This document shows, one piece after another, positions 7,726 to 15,611 of a stretch of DNA of 64,000 nt; within the stretch, counting starts at the first letter, position 1; each line of letters opens with the position of its first letter. The stretch comes from Halobacterium litoreum (GTDB lineage Archaea; Halobacteriota; Halobacteria; Halobacteriales; Halobacteriaceae). The DNA is taken from positions 1,984,001-2,048,000 of the forward strand of contig NZ_CP089466.1 in the NCBI RefSeq assembly GCF_021233415.1. The letters are read 5' to 3'. Under the pieces are notes generated by a model that was not told where the DNA came from, did no database searches, and was given only the letters and a program-made list of their open reading frames with translations. The position numbers and the translations under genes were made by a program.

Positions 7726-8481
7726 GTGCCGACGACACGGGTCGACCTCCACGTGAAGGTGTTAGACGACGAGGTCGTGCGACGGGCGAAGGACGCAGGC
7801 GTCGAGGTGTTGGTGTACGCGCCACACTTCACGCGACTCGGCGAAATCCGGGAGCGGGCCGCCGAGTTCTCCGACGACGACCTGCTGGTGGTCCCCGGTC
7901 GCGAGGTGTTCACGGGGTCGTACCGCGACCGGAAGCACGTGCTCGCGGTCGGCCTGGAAGCGGGCGTCCCGGACTTCGTGACCCTGGACGGCGCGCTCAC
8001 CGAACTCGACCGGCAGGGCGCCGCCGTGCTCGCTCCCCACCCGGACTTCCTCACGGTGAGCCTGACGCCGACGGACGTCGAGCGCCTGCGAGACCGCGTC
8101 GACGCCGTGGAGACGTACAACCCGAAACACCTCCCGCACCACAACCGCCGCGCATCCTCGCTCGCGAGCGCACACGACGTCCCCGAGTTCGGGTCGTCGT
8201 ACGCCCACCGCCCCGAGACTGTCGGCGAAGTGTGGACGGCCTTCGACGCCGCCATCGACTCCGCGAGCGACCTCGTGGACGCGCTCAAGGACGGCGTTTC
8301 TCGGCGCGTCGAACACCGGAACGGCGCCCGCCACCGCGCTCGCTGTCTCGCGGAGCAACTCCACCTCGCGTACGAGAACACGTGGGAGAAAGTCGACCGA
8401 CTGTTGCTCTCGGGGATGGAGCCGACCCACCCCCGTCACATCGCGTACGACGGGAAGTTCGACGACGTCGCGGTCTACTAG
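7726..8481 (+). CDS. PHP domain metal-dependent phosphoesterase-like protein
   Basis: The 251-residue protein opens with RVDLHVKVLDDEVVRRAKDAGVEVLVYAPH, a PHP-type start in which the usual second HxH histidine is replaced (DLHVK). Further metal-site candidates are VPGREVF, LAPHPDFLT, VETYNPKHLPHHN and the late EFGSSYAHRPETVG. PHP proteins hydrolyse phosphoesters or small phosphorylated metabolites. The substrate here is unknown. The GTG start gives a sensible N-terminus and no SD is present. The 3' end faces a convergent membrane-protein gene across a hairpin. Confidence 0.8.
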   Translation: MPTTRVDLHVKVLDDEVVRRAKDAGVEVLVYAPHFTRLGEIRERAAEFSDDDLLVVPGREVFTGSYRDRKHVLAVGLEAGVPDFVTLDGALTELDRQGAAVLAPHPDFLTVSLTPTDVERLRDRVDAVETYNPKHLPHHNRRASSLASAHDVPEFGSSYAHRPETVGEVWTAFDAAIDSASDLVDALKDGVSRRVEHRNGARHRARCLAEQLHLAYENTWEKVDRLLLSGMEPTHPRHIAYDGKFDDVAVY

Positions 8482-8488
8482 GCGAGCG

Positions 8489-8522
8489 CGTCGGCGGCGT
8501 CCGTTTTCCGAGCGCGCCGACG
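8489..8522. terminator. Inverted repeat between convergent PHP and DUF457 genes
   Basis: cgtcggcg (8489-8496) and cgccgacg (8515-8522) form an 8-bp perfect stem whose 18-nt loop contains tttt. The placement between two convergent stop codons suggests a terminator. Confidence 0.45.
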
Positions 8523-8530
8523 ATATCCGC

Positions 8531-9013
8531 CTAGACGAGCGTGTTGACCGCGTCCGTCGGGACGTACTGGGGCGCGACGTAGAGCGCCGCCGCGACGGCC
8601 GCGAGCTCGAGCACGGTGATGATGACGGTGGCGAGCGTGGCGTACTTCGAGGACGTGGTAACGCCGACGGGTAGGCCGAACTCCTCGTCCCAGAGCGGGT
8701 AGAACAGGGCGATGCCGCGCTTGCTCCCGACGACGTCGAGGACGTAGTGGCTGGCGACGCCGACCCACACCCACTGGAGGTTCCCGAAGTAGAACGGGAA
8801 CGCGTACAGCACGGCGAGCACGGGGAGGTTGTGGAGCGTCTTGCGGTGTTTCCCGAAGTCGGTGTCGACGTCGGGGAACAGCGCGCCGAGCACGGCCGGG
8901 ATGGTGACGGCGGCGACGGTCTCCAGCGTCTGGAGGTCGCCGTCCGGATAGAGCACGTAACCGAGGCCGATGCCGAGCAGAATTCCGTTGAGGACGTGGT
9001 CGCCCTTGTTCAT
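8531..9013 (-). CDS. DUF457/YdjM-type membrane metal-dependent hydrolase
   Basis: The 160-residue integral membrane protein has about four helices. PDVDTDFGKHRKTLHNLP and ASHYVLDVVGSKRGIALFYPL are the family motifs, with the His/Asp residues proposed to bind metal at the membrane face. The biochemical role of this family is not established. The start is the ATG at 9013, 22 bp from the cinA-like stop, so it probably lies in the same minus-strand transcription unit. Confidence 0.85.
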   Translation of the reverse strand: MNKGDHVLNGILLGIGLGYVLYPDGDLQTLETVAAVTIPAVLGALFPDVDTDFGKHRKTLHNLPVLAVLYAFPFYFGNLQWVWVGVASHYVLDVVGSKRGIALFYPLWDEEFGLPVGVTTSSKYATLATVIITVLELAAVAAALYVAPQYVPTDAVNTLV

Positions 9014-9035
9014 GACTGTGACCCTGCCATCGAAG

Positions 9036-9551
9036 CTACCTCACCGTTTCGAGTTCCGACGCCGCGGCACGGAGCGCACCGCGGGCTATCTGTTCTTTGA
9101 TTGCGAGGCGGTCGCCGTCGAACTCGCGGCGCTCGACGGTCGTGTAGGACTCGCCCGTCCCCCAGTCGCCGGCGTACGCGACGCCGATGTAGACGGTGCC
9201 GACTGGCTTCTCCTCGGTGCCGCCCGACGGGCCGGCGATGCCGGTGGTGGCGACGCCCCACGTCGCGCCGGCGCGGTCGCGGGCGGCCTGTGCCATCTCG
9301 CGGGCGACCGGTTCGCTCACCGCGCCGTGTTCGTCTAAGGCCTCGCGGCTGACGCCGGAGTCGAGTTTCGCGTCGTACGTGTACGTGACGAGGCTCCGGT
9401 CGAAGTAGTCCGAGGAGCCGGGGACGTCCGTGAGCAGGGAGCCGATGAGCCCGCCCGTGCAGGACTCGGCGGTGGCGATGGTGTGCCCGGCCTCCCGGAG
9501 CGCGTCCCCGAGCGTCTCCTCTATCGGCGGGTCGGCGGCGTGCTCGCGCAT
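9036..9551 (-). CDS. CinA C-terminal domain protein (nicotinamide-nucleotide amidase type)
   Basis: The 171-residue stand-alone domain has the PncC/CinA-C motifs: [22 protein letters not shown] at residues 24-45 (catalytic Ser/Thr region), [13 protein letters not shown], and [23 protein letters not shown]. PncC deamidates nicotinamide mononucleotide in pyridine-nucleotide recycling. The N-terminal MoaB-like domain of full CinA is absent, which is common. The start is set at ATG 9551 because the longer frame upstream runs antisense through the SnoaL-like gene. Confidence 0.9.
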   Translation of the reverse strand: MREHAADPPIEETLGDALREAGHTIATAESCTGGLIGSLLTDVPGSSDYFDRSLVTYTYDAKLDSGVSREALDEHGAVSEPVAREMAQAARDRAGATWGVATTGIAGPSGGTEEKPVGTVYIGVAYAGDWGTGESYTTVERREFDGDRLAIKEQIARGALRAAASELETVR

Positions 9552-9637
9552 GCCCTCGGCTACCGAGGCAGTCGGCTTGAAGGTGGTGGCGAGGGAGGGT
9601 CGGTCGGCGGGCCGGGAGCGCTGGCCCGCGACAGGTG

Positions 9638-9985
9638 TCAGACGGCGTCGCGGTCGGTGAACGTGTGTCGTTCCGCGATGTCGCCGTCCTCGAACGTGTG
9701 GAAGTCCGCGAACCCGAAGGTCACGGGGTCGCCGTCCTGCTTCCCCTCGAAGGTTCCGCGGACTGCCGCCCGGTCGCCGTCGACGGCCACCGTCTCGATT
9801 TCGTGCGTGCCGTCGGTGAGCGGGCGGTCCTCCCGGTAGAATTCGGCGAGTTCGGCCTTCCCCTCGATGGGCGACTGGCCGGGGCGTTCGTACACCACGT
9901 CGTCGGCGAACAGCGCGAGCAGGTCGTCGACGCGGCCGTCGTCCACGGCGTCGTAGTACGCGTGGACGCGCTCTCGAAGTGACAC
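9638..9985 (-). CDS. SnoaL-like / NTF2-like fold protein
   Basis: The 115-residue protein has the cone-shaped alpha+beta NTF2 pattern: an N-terminal helix pair ([32 protein letters not shown]), then curved beta strands ([41 protein letters not shown]). Such proteins are polyketide cyclases, ketosteroid isomerases, or binding proteins of unknown ligand. The GTG start at 9985 is the only sensible one. It is divergent from the aminotransferase. Confidence 0.82.
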   Translation of the reverse strand: MSLRERVHAYYDAVDDGRVDDLLALFADDVVYERPGQSPIEGKAELAEFYREDRPLTDGTHEIETVAVDGDRAAVRGTFEGKQDGDPVTFGFADFHTFEDGDIAERHTFTDRDAV

Positions 9986-10080
9986 ACGTCGGTCTGTCGG
10001 CAGGATTGCAGTTCAAGCCGGGCGTCCCGGCAACGCCTGCCGCCCGAAAGACACAGGTTCCGGGGCGCGGACGAACCGGT

Positions 10081-11181
10081 ATGGAGTACGAGGAACCGCT
10101 GTTCTTCCGCGTGATGGAGTACGCGGCCCACGCCGACGGCGACATCGTGGACATGGTCTCGGGCAACCCCGACTGGGGGTCGCCGCCCGCCGTCGCCGAG
10201 GGCCTCCACGAGTACGCCGACACGGGCGGCCGGGAGTTCCAGTACCCGCCCAGCGAGGGGCTCCGGGAACTCCGCGAGGAAATCGCGGCGCGCCGGCAGG
10301 TCGACGAGTCGCAGGTCATCGTGACCAACGGCGGCGGCGAGGCGAACTACCTCGCGATGGGGCGCGCGCTCGAACGCAACGCCGGCGACGAGGTCGTCAT
10401 GACCGACCCGGTCTATCCGTACTATCCGGGAAAGACGACGATGCTCGGCGGCACTCAGCGCTTCGTGGAGACGGCCGCGGACGGCAGTCTCGACCCCGAG
10501 GACGTGCGCGAGGCCGCGAGCGAGGACACCGCGTGCATCCTCGTGAACACGCCGAACAATCCGACCGGCGCGGTGTACGGCGAGGACGCGATGCGGGAGT
10601 TCGTCGCAATCGCCGAAGAGAACGACGCTATCCTCGTCAGCGACGAGGTGTACGACCACTTCGACTTCTCCGGCGAGTTCGCGAGCGCGCTCCAGTTCGA
10701 CTCGCCGAACCGCATCGTCACCAACTCGTTCTCGAAATCCCTCGCCATCACAGGGTTCCGCGTGGGCTACTGCATCGCCGACGAGGAACACGCCGACCCG
10801 ATGAAGTCCCGACACATGCTGACGAACGTCGCCTCCAGCCGGCCGGCGCAGGCCGCCGTCCTGCACGCGCTTCGCGAGACGGACGCCGACTACTACCGGG
10901 AGAGCCGGGAACTGCTCCGGGAGCGCGTGGAGACGTTCACGGCGGCGCTGGACGACGCGGGCGCCGAGTACACGACGCCGGACGGCGCGTTCTACGTGAT
11001 GGCGCGCTTCCCCGACTTCCCGGGGACGCTGGAGAACACGTACGAACTCATCGACGAGGCGGGCGTCGCGGGGATGCCCGGCGCCGGGTTCGGGAGCGCG
11101 CGCGACGACTGGCTCAGGTTCGCGCTCGTGACGCCGCGGGTCGAGGAGGCGGCCGACCGCCTCGCCGACTACTTCGCCTGA
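10081..11181 (+). CDS. PLP-dependent class I/II aminotransferase
   Basis: The 366-residue cytosolic enzyme transfers amino groups using pyridoxal phosphate. Family signatures in order: [54 protein letters not shown] (PLP/substrate contacts), [10 protein letters not shown], and [16 protein letters not shown] with the Schiff-base lysine at 219. The C-terminal small domain ends with a conserved arginine segment ([12 protein letters not shown]). The substrate is not evident, and an aspartate/aromatic aminotransferase is most likely. The ATG at 10081 is chosen over upstream in-frame codons because it yields the standard N-terminus. Confidence 0.92.
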   Translation: MEYEEPLFFRVMEYAAHADGDIVDMVSGNPDWGSPPAVAEGLHEYADTGGREFQYPPSEGLRELREEIAARRQVDESQVIVTNGGGEANYLAMGRALERNAGDEVVMTDPVYPYYPGKTTMLGGTQRFVETAADGSLDPEDVREAASEDTACILVNTPNNPTGAVYGEDAMREFVAIAEENDAILVSDEVYDHFDFSGEFASALQFDSPNRIVTNSFSKSLAITGFRVGYCIADEEHADPMKSRHMLTNVASSRPAQAAVLHALRETDADYYRESRELLRERVETFTAALDDAGAEYTTPDGAFYVMARFPDFPGTLENTYELIDEAGVAGMPGAGFGSARDDWLRFALVTPRVEEAADRLADYFA

Positions 11182-11224
11182 GAGCGACCGACGGATTGAC
11201 CCCGCTGGGTCGCTCACCCCCGGT

Positions 11225-12253
11225 ATGGACGAACTGGAGGTCGAGGCGGTCGACTCGCTCGACCCAGGCGTGACCACGGGCACCGCCGAGTACGTGCTGT
11301 ACGGCGGGAAGGGCGGCGTCGGGAAGACGACGATGGCGGCGGCGACGGCGCTCGCGTCCGCGAACGAGGGCACGAACACGCTCGTCGTGTCGACGGACCC
11401 CGCGCACTCGCTGTCGGACACGCTCGGCGCCGAAATCGCGTCCCGGCCGGCGCAGATTCGCCCCGAGTTGCCGCTGTGGGGCGTCGAAATCGACCCCGAC
11501 GACGCGCTCTCGCGGGCGGGGATGTTCGGGCAGGACGGCGGCTTCGCGGGCGGGCTGGACGCCCTGCTCGGCGGCACCGCGGGCGAATCCGGCGACGACG
11601 CCGCGATGATGCCCGGCGCCGACGAGGCCGCCGCGATGCAACTGCTCTTGGAGTACATGGACGACGACCGCTTCGACCGCGTCGTCGTGGACACCGCGCC
11701 GACCGGGCACACGCTCCGCCTGCTGGAACTCCCCGAGGTCTTGGACTCGATGGTGGGGCGGATGATGCAGATGCGCGAGCGCCTCGGCGGGATGATGGAC
11801 GGCCTGAAGGGGATGTTCGGGCAGGGCGAGGACGACGACCAACCGCTCGGCGACATGGACGCCGTGAAAGAGCGCGTCGAGCGCCTGCGCGCCGTGCTCA
11901 CCGACCCCGCCAGAACTGACTTCCGCGTCGTTCTGGTGCCCGAGGAGATGAGCGTCATGGAGTCCCAGCGACTCGTCGAGCGCCTCGACGAGTACGGCGT
12001 GCCGGTCGGGACCGTCGTCGTGAACCGCGTGATGGAACCGCTCGCGGACGTGGCCGACGTGCCGACGGACGCGTTCGTCGCGCCGAACCACGAGTCGTGT
12101 GAGTTCTGCGCGCGGCGCTGGGACGTCCAGCAGCGCGCGCTCGCCGAGGCACAGGACCTGTTCCGGGGCCACGACGTGAAACGCGTCCCCCTGCTCGCCG
12201 AGGAAGTGCGGGGCGAGCGCCCGCTCCGCGTGGTCGCCGCTTGCCTCGACTAG
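11225..12253 (+). CDS. Get3/ArsA family ATPase
   Basis: The 342-residue ATPase has the deviant Walker A GGKGGVGKTT at residues 27-36, the switch motif STDPAHSLSD (56-64), VVDTAPTGHTLRLLELP (153-170) and an NRVM adenine-contact motif near 267. Cys292 and Cys295 (CEFC) match the zinc-binding CxxC of Get3 tail-anchored-protein chaperones, and the Met-rich helix around 175-200 matches the client-binding region. This favours a Get3-like chaperone over an arsenite pump subunit, and no ars genes are near. Its stop codon directly abuts the stop of the convergent SDR gene. Confidence 0.9.
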   Translation: MDELEVEAVDSLDPGVTTGTAEYVLYGGKGGVGKTTMAAATALASANEGTNTLVVSTDPAHSLSDTLGAEIASRPAQIRPELPLWGVEIDPDDALSRAGMFGQDGGFAGGLDALLGGTAGESGDDAAMMPGADEAAAMQLLLEYMDDDRFDRVVVDTAPTGHTLRLLELPEVLDSMVGRMMQMRERLGGMMDGLKGMFGQGEDDDQPLGDMDAVKERVERLRAVLTDPARTDFRVVLVPEEMSVMESQRLVERLDEYGVPVGTVVVNRVMEPLADVADVPTDAFVAPNHESCEFCARRWDVQQRALAEAQDLFRGHDVKRVPLLAEEVRGERPLRVVAACLD

Positions 12254-13072
12254 TCAGCGCGCGAACTTCAGCGCGAACCGGTAGCCGGCGTCCAGCCAGC
12301 GGTCCGGCAGGAATCGCGCGAGTACACCGAATCGGCCGGCGCGCGCCACCGGGTAGCGGGGCGCCGGGTCGGGGCTGACCGCGGCCTCCGTGATGACTTC
12401 GGCGACGCGCTCCGGAGACACCGCGCCGAGGCCGTTGACTGCGCTCGCGTCCGAGAAGAACTCGTAGATGCGCTCGTACGCACCGCTCTTGTCGAGGTCG
12501 TCGAACTCGTCGTCCGCGCGCTCCTGGAACGACGTGTCGACCGGGCCGGGCTCCACGACCGCCACGTCGATGCCGTACTCCGAGACTTCGCCGCGGAGCG
12601 CGTCGCTCATCCCCTCGATGGCGAACTTCGAGCCGTTGTACGCGCCCATCCCCGGCGTCGCGACGCGCCCGGAGACGCTGGAGACGTTCACGATGGTGCC
12701 GTCCTCGCGCTCCCGCATGTGGGGGAGGGCGGCGCGAATCAGGCGGTGGGGGCCGTAGACGTTCACGTCGAACTGCCGGTGGAGGTCGCGGGTCGGAATA
12801 TCCTCCAGCGGCCCGAGTTGGGCGTACCCCGCGTTGTTCACCAAGCAGTCGAGGCGCCCGTGTTCTGCGACCGTCTCGTCCACGACGTTCCGGCACTGCG
12901 CCGGCTTCGTCACGTCGAGTTCGGCGGTCTCACAGCCCGCCTCCGCGAGCCCCGCGATGTCCTCGGTGTCCCGGGCCGTCGCGACCACCGTCCACTCCTC
13001 GGCGAGCAGCGAACGCGCCGTCGCGGCGCCGATGCCCGACGAACACCCCGTGACGAGTGCGACTTTCTCCAT
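12254..13072 (-). CDS. Short-chain dehydrogenase/reductase
   Basis: The 272-residue classical SDR has TGCSSGIG at residues 8-15 (dinucleotide binding), NNAGYAQ, NVSSVSG (catalytic Ser) and AYNGSKF (catalytic Tyr and Lys), then PGPVDTSF. The ARD after the second strand suggests NADP(H). The substrate is unknown. The ATG at 13072 is chosen because a TATA-like taagtaac (minus strand, 13095-13103) lies 27 nt before it and the upstream frame has no family similarity. The last base of the stop abuts the stop of the Get3-like gene tail to tail. Confidence 0.93.
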   Translation of the reverse strand: MEKVALVTGCSSGIGAATARSLLAEEWTVVATARDTEDIAGLAEAGCETAELDVTKPAQCRNVVDETVAEHGRLDCLVNNAGYAQLGPLEDIPTRDLHRQFDVNVYGPHRLIRAALPHMREREDGTIVNVSSVSGRVATPGMGAYNGSKFAIEGMSDALRGEVSEYGIDVAVVEPGPVDTSFQERADDEFDDLDKSGAYERIYEFFSDASAVNGLGAVSPERVAEVITEAAVSPDPAPRYPVARAGRFGVLARFLPDRWLDAGYRFALKFAR

Positions 13073-13150
13073 GGAGTGGGTGTCTCGTTCCGGGTAAGTA
13101 ACGCTTGAGGTGTCGAGTCGAAGGATTCGCGTTCGGACACTGCGACGGCA

Positions 13151-13315
13151 GCCGAAAGCCCTCGGGTGTCTGCGGTCCCGCCGCTCGCTGTGCTCTTCAC
13201 TCGCTACGCTCGTTCGGTGCTTGCCTCGCGGGGGTTCCCGCAGACACCCTCGCCCTTTCAATCCACCAGGCCGCAAACTGCCCAGTTAGCGACGAGCAGT
13301 CGGCTGACGGGGTGG
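13151..13315 (+). repeat. Structured intergenic repeat E2 (half-unit of the E1 family)
   Basis: The segment starts ccgaaagccctcgggtgtc. Arms gggtgtctgcgg (13164-13175) and ccgcagacaccc (13238-13249) form a perfect 12-bp stem. Its loop contains cactcgctacgctcgttc and gtgcttgcctcg, and it is followed directly by tcgccctttcaatccacc. The order and sequences match, in opposite orientation, half of the E1 element at 61.9-62.2 kb. The second half is decayed: only ccacc (13263-13267) and ggtgg (13311-13315) remain of the central stem. It lies between the SDR promoter and the endonuclease V stop. The rest of the spacer 13073-13348 shows no gene. Confidence 0.7.
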
Positions 13316-13348
13316 CTGTGCCCAGTCGATTGTCGAATCAGCGCCGAC

Positions 13349-14125
13349 TCACTTCAGTTCGTCCGCGTACGCGTCGGCGAGGCGCGTCGGCTCCGGGAGT
13401 TTGTAGCCCGCGCAGGTCGCCGCCACGAGGTCGACGGCGGTCTCGGCGCTCGCGCGGTGGCCGGAACTCACGTAGAGCGGGTTGACGTGGCGTTTCTCTG
13501 GGTTCGGGTACTGGCGGGACTGGAAGGCGTACCCGACGACCGTACCGGCGGGCGCGTCCATCGAGTCGTCGGCGTCGATGGGGACTCGGGTGCCCGCGGG
13601 GAGCGGGTCGGCGAGCGGTTCGCGGGGCGTCCCGCAGAGGAGGTTCTTCGCGACGCCGACCGCGGGCACGTCGAAGAGGACGCCGACGTGCGTGGCGATG
13701 CCGGCCTGCCGAAAGTGGATTCGGCCGCTCCCGTCCAAGACGAGCGCGTCCGGGGCGACCGACAGGGATTCGAGCGCGTCCACGATGGCACCGCCCTCGC
13801 GGAACGCGAGCAAGCCGGGGATGTACGGGATTTCGAGCGGTGCGCGACCTTCGGCGCTTTCGACGACGGCACCGTCGCGGATGGCGACCGCGGCGCTCAC
13901 GGACTCGTCGTCGCGGAACGCCTGGTCGACGCCGACGATGACGGGCGCGTCCGCGGCGTCGAGGCCGGTCTGCTCGTCGGGCGTCGCGTCGAGGGCGGCG
14001 TCGCTCGGGTCGAAACCGAGGTCGTCGGCGAACGAGGCGACGCCGGCTATCTCGCGCTGGAGGGCTTCCATCTCCTCGCGGGAGCGTCCGGGGTCGGGGA
14101 GGAACTCGGGGCGGACGACCTCCAT
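13349..14125 (-). CDS. nfi: Endonuclease V (deoxyinosine 3' endonuclease)
   Basis: The 258-residue repair enzyme cuts DNA (or RNA) 3' to inosine, removing deaminated adenine. Catalytic motifs: GVDQAF with Asp67, YIPGLLAFREG with the conserved Glu, and LDGSGRIHFRQAGIATHVGV with Asp and His metal/catalytic positions. YPNPEKRHVNPLYVSSGHRAS near the end is also typical. The N-terminus begins about 60 residues earlier than the catalytic core, with a helical acidic region. Its ATG immediately follows the stop codon of the rhomboid gene (zero-base gap), so the two are one transcript. Confidence 0.93.
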   Translation of the reverse strand: MEVVRPEFLPDPGRSREEMEALQREIAGVASFADDLGFDPSDAALDATPDEQTGLDAADAPVIVGVDQAFRDDESVSAAVAIRDGAVVESAEGRAPLEIPYIPGLLAFREGGAIVDALESLSVAPDALVLDGSGRIHFRQAGIATHVGVLFDVPAVGVAKNLLCGTPREPLADPLPAGTRVPIDADDSMDAPAGTVVGYAFQSRQYPNPEKRHVNPLYVSSGHRASAETAVDLVAATCAGYKLPEPTRLADAYADELK

Positions 14126-15085
14126 CTATCGACGGCGACCCGGGCCGCCCGGCCCGCCGGGACCGCCGGGCCCGCCGCCGAACTGGAGTTGCTGGGGGGC
14201 GCGCTTGCCCTCGCGTTTGAGTTTCGCACCGTACAGCAGGCCGAGACCGAGACCGGCGAGGTGGGCTATCTGCGCGACGCCGCCGAAGCCGATACTGCCC
14301 GCGGTAGACGCCAGAATCGAGTAGGCTGCGAACAGCGCGGTGGCGAGCCACAGCGGCATCGGGATGATGAAGTAGAGGTAGATGCGGAGGTTCGGGTTCA
14401 GCACGGTGAGGACACCGAGGAGCGCGGCGATGGCGCCGCTCGCGCCGAGGACGGCGGACTGGCCCTGGAGACCGATGAGCGGGACGCCGAGCAGGTCGGG
14501 GTTCATCGCGAGCGCGGTGCCGACCTGCGCGAGGCCCGCGAGGATGCCCGCGCCGAAGAACAGCGCGGCGAACTTCCGGGACCCGATGCGTTGCTCGACG
14601 ACGGGGCCGAAGAAGTACAACACGATGCTGTTGAACACGATGTGCGTGAACCCGCCGTGGGAGAACACGGAGACGAGCCACGTCCACGCGTACTCGGGGT
14701 GTGCCGTGTTCAGCGTGAAGATGTTGTACCACGTCTGGGAGCCGATTGCGACGCCGAACGCGGGCGCGAGGAGGTACTGGAAGAGGAACGTCACCCACAT
14801 CAACGCGAGGAAGGTGAAGGTGAGGTTCCCGCGGAAGTACGCGAGGACGCCGCCCGGTCCGGTGTCGATGGGAACGCGGTCGGCGATGCTCCCGGACTGG
14901 CCGCCGCGGTTGTCCACACTGTCGTCGAACCCGCTGTCGAAGACGCCACTCGGGTCGTCCCACTCGTCGAGCCCCGGACACTCGTGGTTCTCGGGGAGTC
15001 GGTGCTTCGAACAGTAAGTCCCGCCGCAGAGCCGACACTGGTATGGCATCGACTCCGGTTCGCCACACCTGTCACACGTCGCCAT
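14126..15085 (-). CDS. Rhomboid family intramembrane serine protease with N-terminal AN1-type zinc finger
   Basis: The 319-residue protein starts with a zinc finger (Cys4, Cys7, Cys17, Cys20, Cys25, His28, His34, Cys36; AN1-like). An acidic linker follows, then six to seven membrane helices. The dyad is Ser216 in VLGASGAIAA and His275 in AQIAHLAGLGLG, and the HxxxN-type region is HIVFNSIVLYFFG. The tail is a GGPGGPGGPGG repeat. Rhomboids cleave membrane-protein substrates within the bilayer. The zinc finger suggests substrate or adaptor recognition on the cytoplasmic side. The gene ends exactly at the start of endonuclease V. Confidence 0.93.
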   Translation of the reverse strand: MATCDRCGEPESMPYQCRLCGGTYCSKHRLPENHECPGLDEWDDPSGVFDSGFDDSVDNRGGQSGSIADRVPIDTGPGGVLAYFRGNLTFTFLALMWVTFLFQYLLAPAFGVAIGSQTWYNIFTLNTAHPEYAWTWLVSVFSHGGFTHIVFNSIVLYFFGPVVEQRIGSRKFAALFFGAGILAGLAQVGTALAMNPDLLGVPLIGLQGQSAVLGASGAIAALLGVLTVLNPNLRIYLYFIIPMPLWLATALFAAYSILASTAGSIGFGGVAQIAHLAGLGLGLLYGAKLKREGKRAPQQLQFGGGPGGPGGPGGPGRRR

Positions 15086-15176
15086 TGACGCGTCGTTAGG
15101 GAGGACCGTGGTTATTGTTTTGGGTCGCGGGGGCGACGGCCGCGGGGCTTTTGCCGGTGTGCGCGGAAGGTAGCGT

Positions 15177-15611
15177 ATGCGCGACTACGAGCGAAAGCAA
15201 CTCCTTGAACGGGTCGACCGCGAGGGGGCGACCGTCGGGGCGTCGATTCCCGACGAAGTCGAGGTGCAGGGGGAGGCCTTCGAGTTGCAGTCGTTCGTGT
15301 TCGAGGTGAAGCGACACGACCGGGTGCCGGCAGACCTGCGAGACGAGGTCGACGAGATGAAGAAACTGCTGCGCCGGGAGCGCTTGGAGCGCCGGGAGCG
15401 CTTGGAGGAGGGCGACATCACGCGCGAGGAGGGCGAACACATCGTCGAAGTGCTGGTGGGACTCGACCGCGCGCTGAACGCGCTCGAATCGCTGGGGACG
15501 ACGAGTCTAGAGGCCGAGGCGGAGGCCTCCGAGCGCGCCGACCAGAAGCGGTGGTTCTCGTTTTTGAAGGAGGCGCTGGGACACAAGGACGACGAGGGGA
15601 TTCGGCGATGA
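15177..15611 (+). CDS. DUF5788-like haloarchaeal protein
   Basis: The 144-residue charged helical protein (MRDYERKQLLERVDREGATVGASIP) is followed by a heptad-like region and an acidic/basic tail. I recognise it as the haloarchaeal DUF5788 type, with no known function. Two perfect 18-bp copies in tandem (15371-15388 and 15389-15406) encode RRERLE twice. Its stop overlaps the PolX start (ATGA at 15608-15611), so it is co-transcribed and coupled with PolX, which makes a role in DNA repair plausible but unproven. Confidence 0.75.
   Translation: MRDYERKQLLERVDREGATVGASIPDEVEVQGEAFELQSFVFEVKRHDRVPADLRDEVDEMKKLLRRERLERRERLEEGDITREEGEHIVEVLVGLDRALNALESLGTTSLEAEAEASERADQKRWFSFLKEALGHKDDEGIRR
15371..15406 (+). 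repeat. Perfect 18-bp tandem duplication inside the DUF5788-like gene
   Basis: gcgccgggagcgcttgga occurs twice head to tail and in frame, doubling an RRERLE helical hexad in the encoded protein. It is a recent-looking microduplication, or a site that may vary in copy number. Confidence 0.85.

Noticed and set aside
9552-10328. Upstream extension of the CinA-like frame through the SnoaL-like gene
   Set aside because: Pro/Arg-rich shadow sequence without domain similarity. The CinA motifs start just after 9551.
13166-15088. A 640-codon plus-strand frame over E2, endonuclease V and the rhomboid gene
   Set aside because: It is antisense to two genes with clear catalytic motifs and has no recognisable domain.
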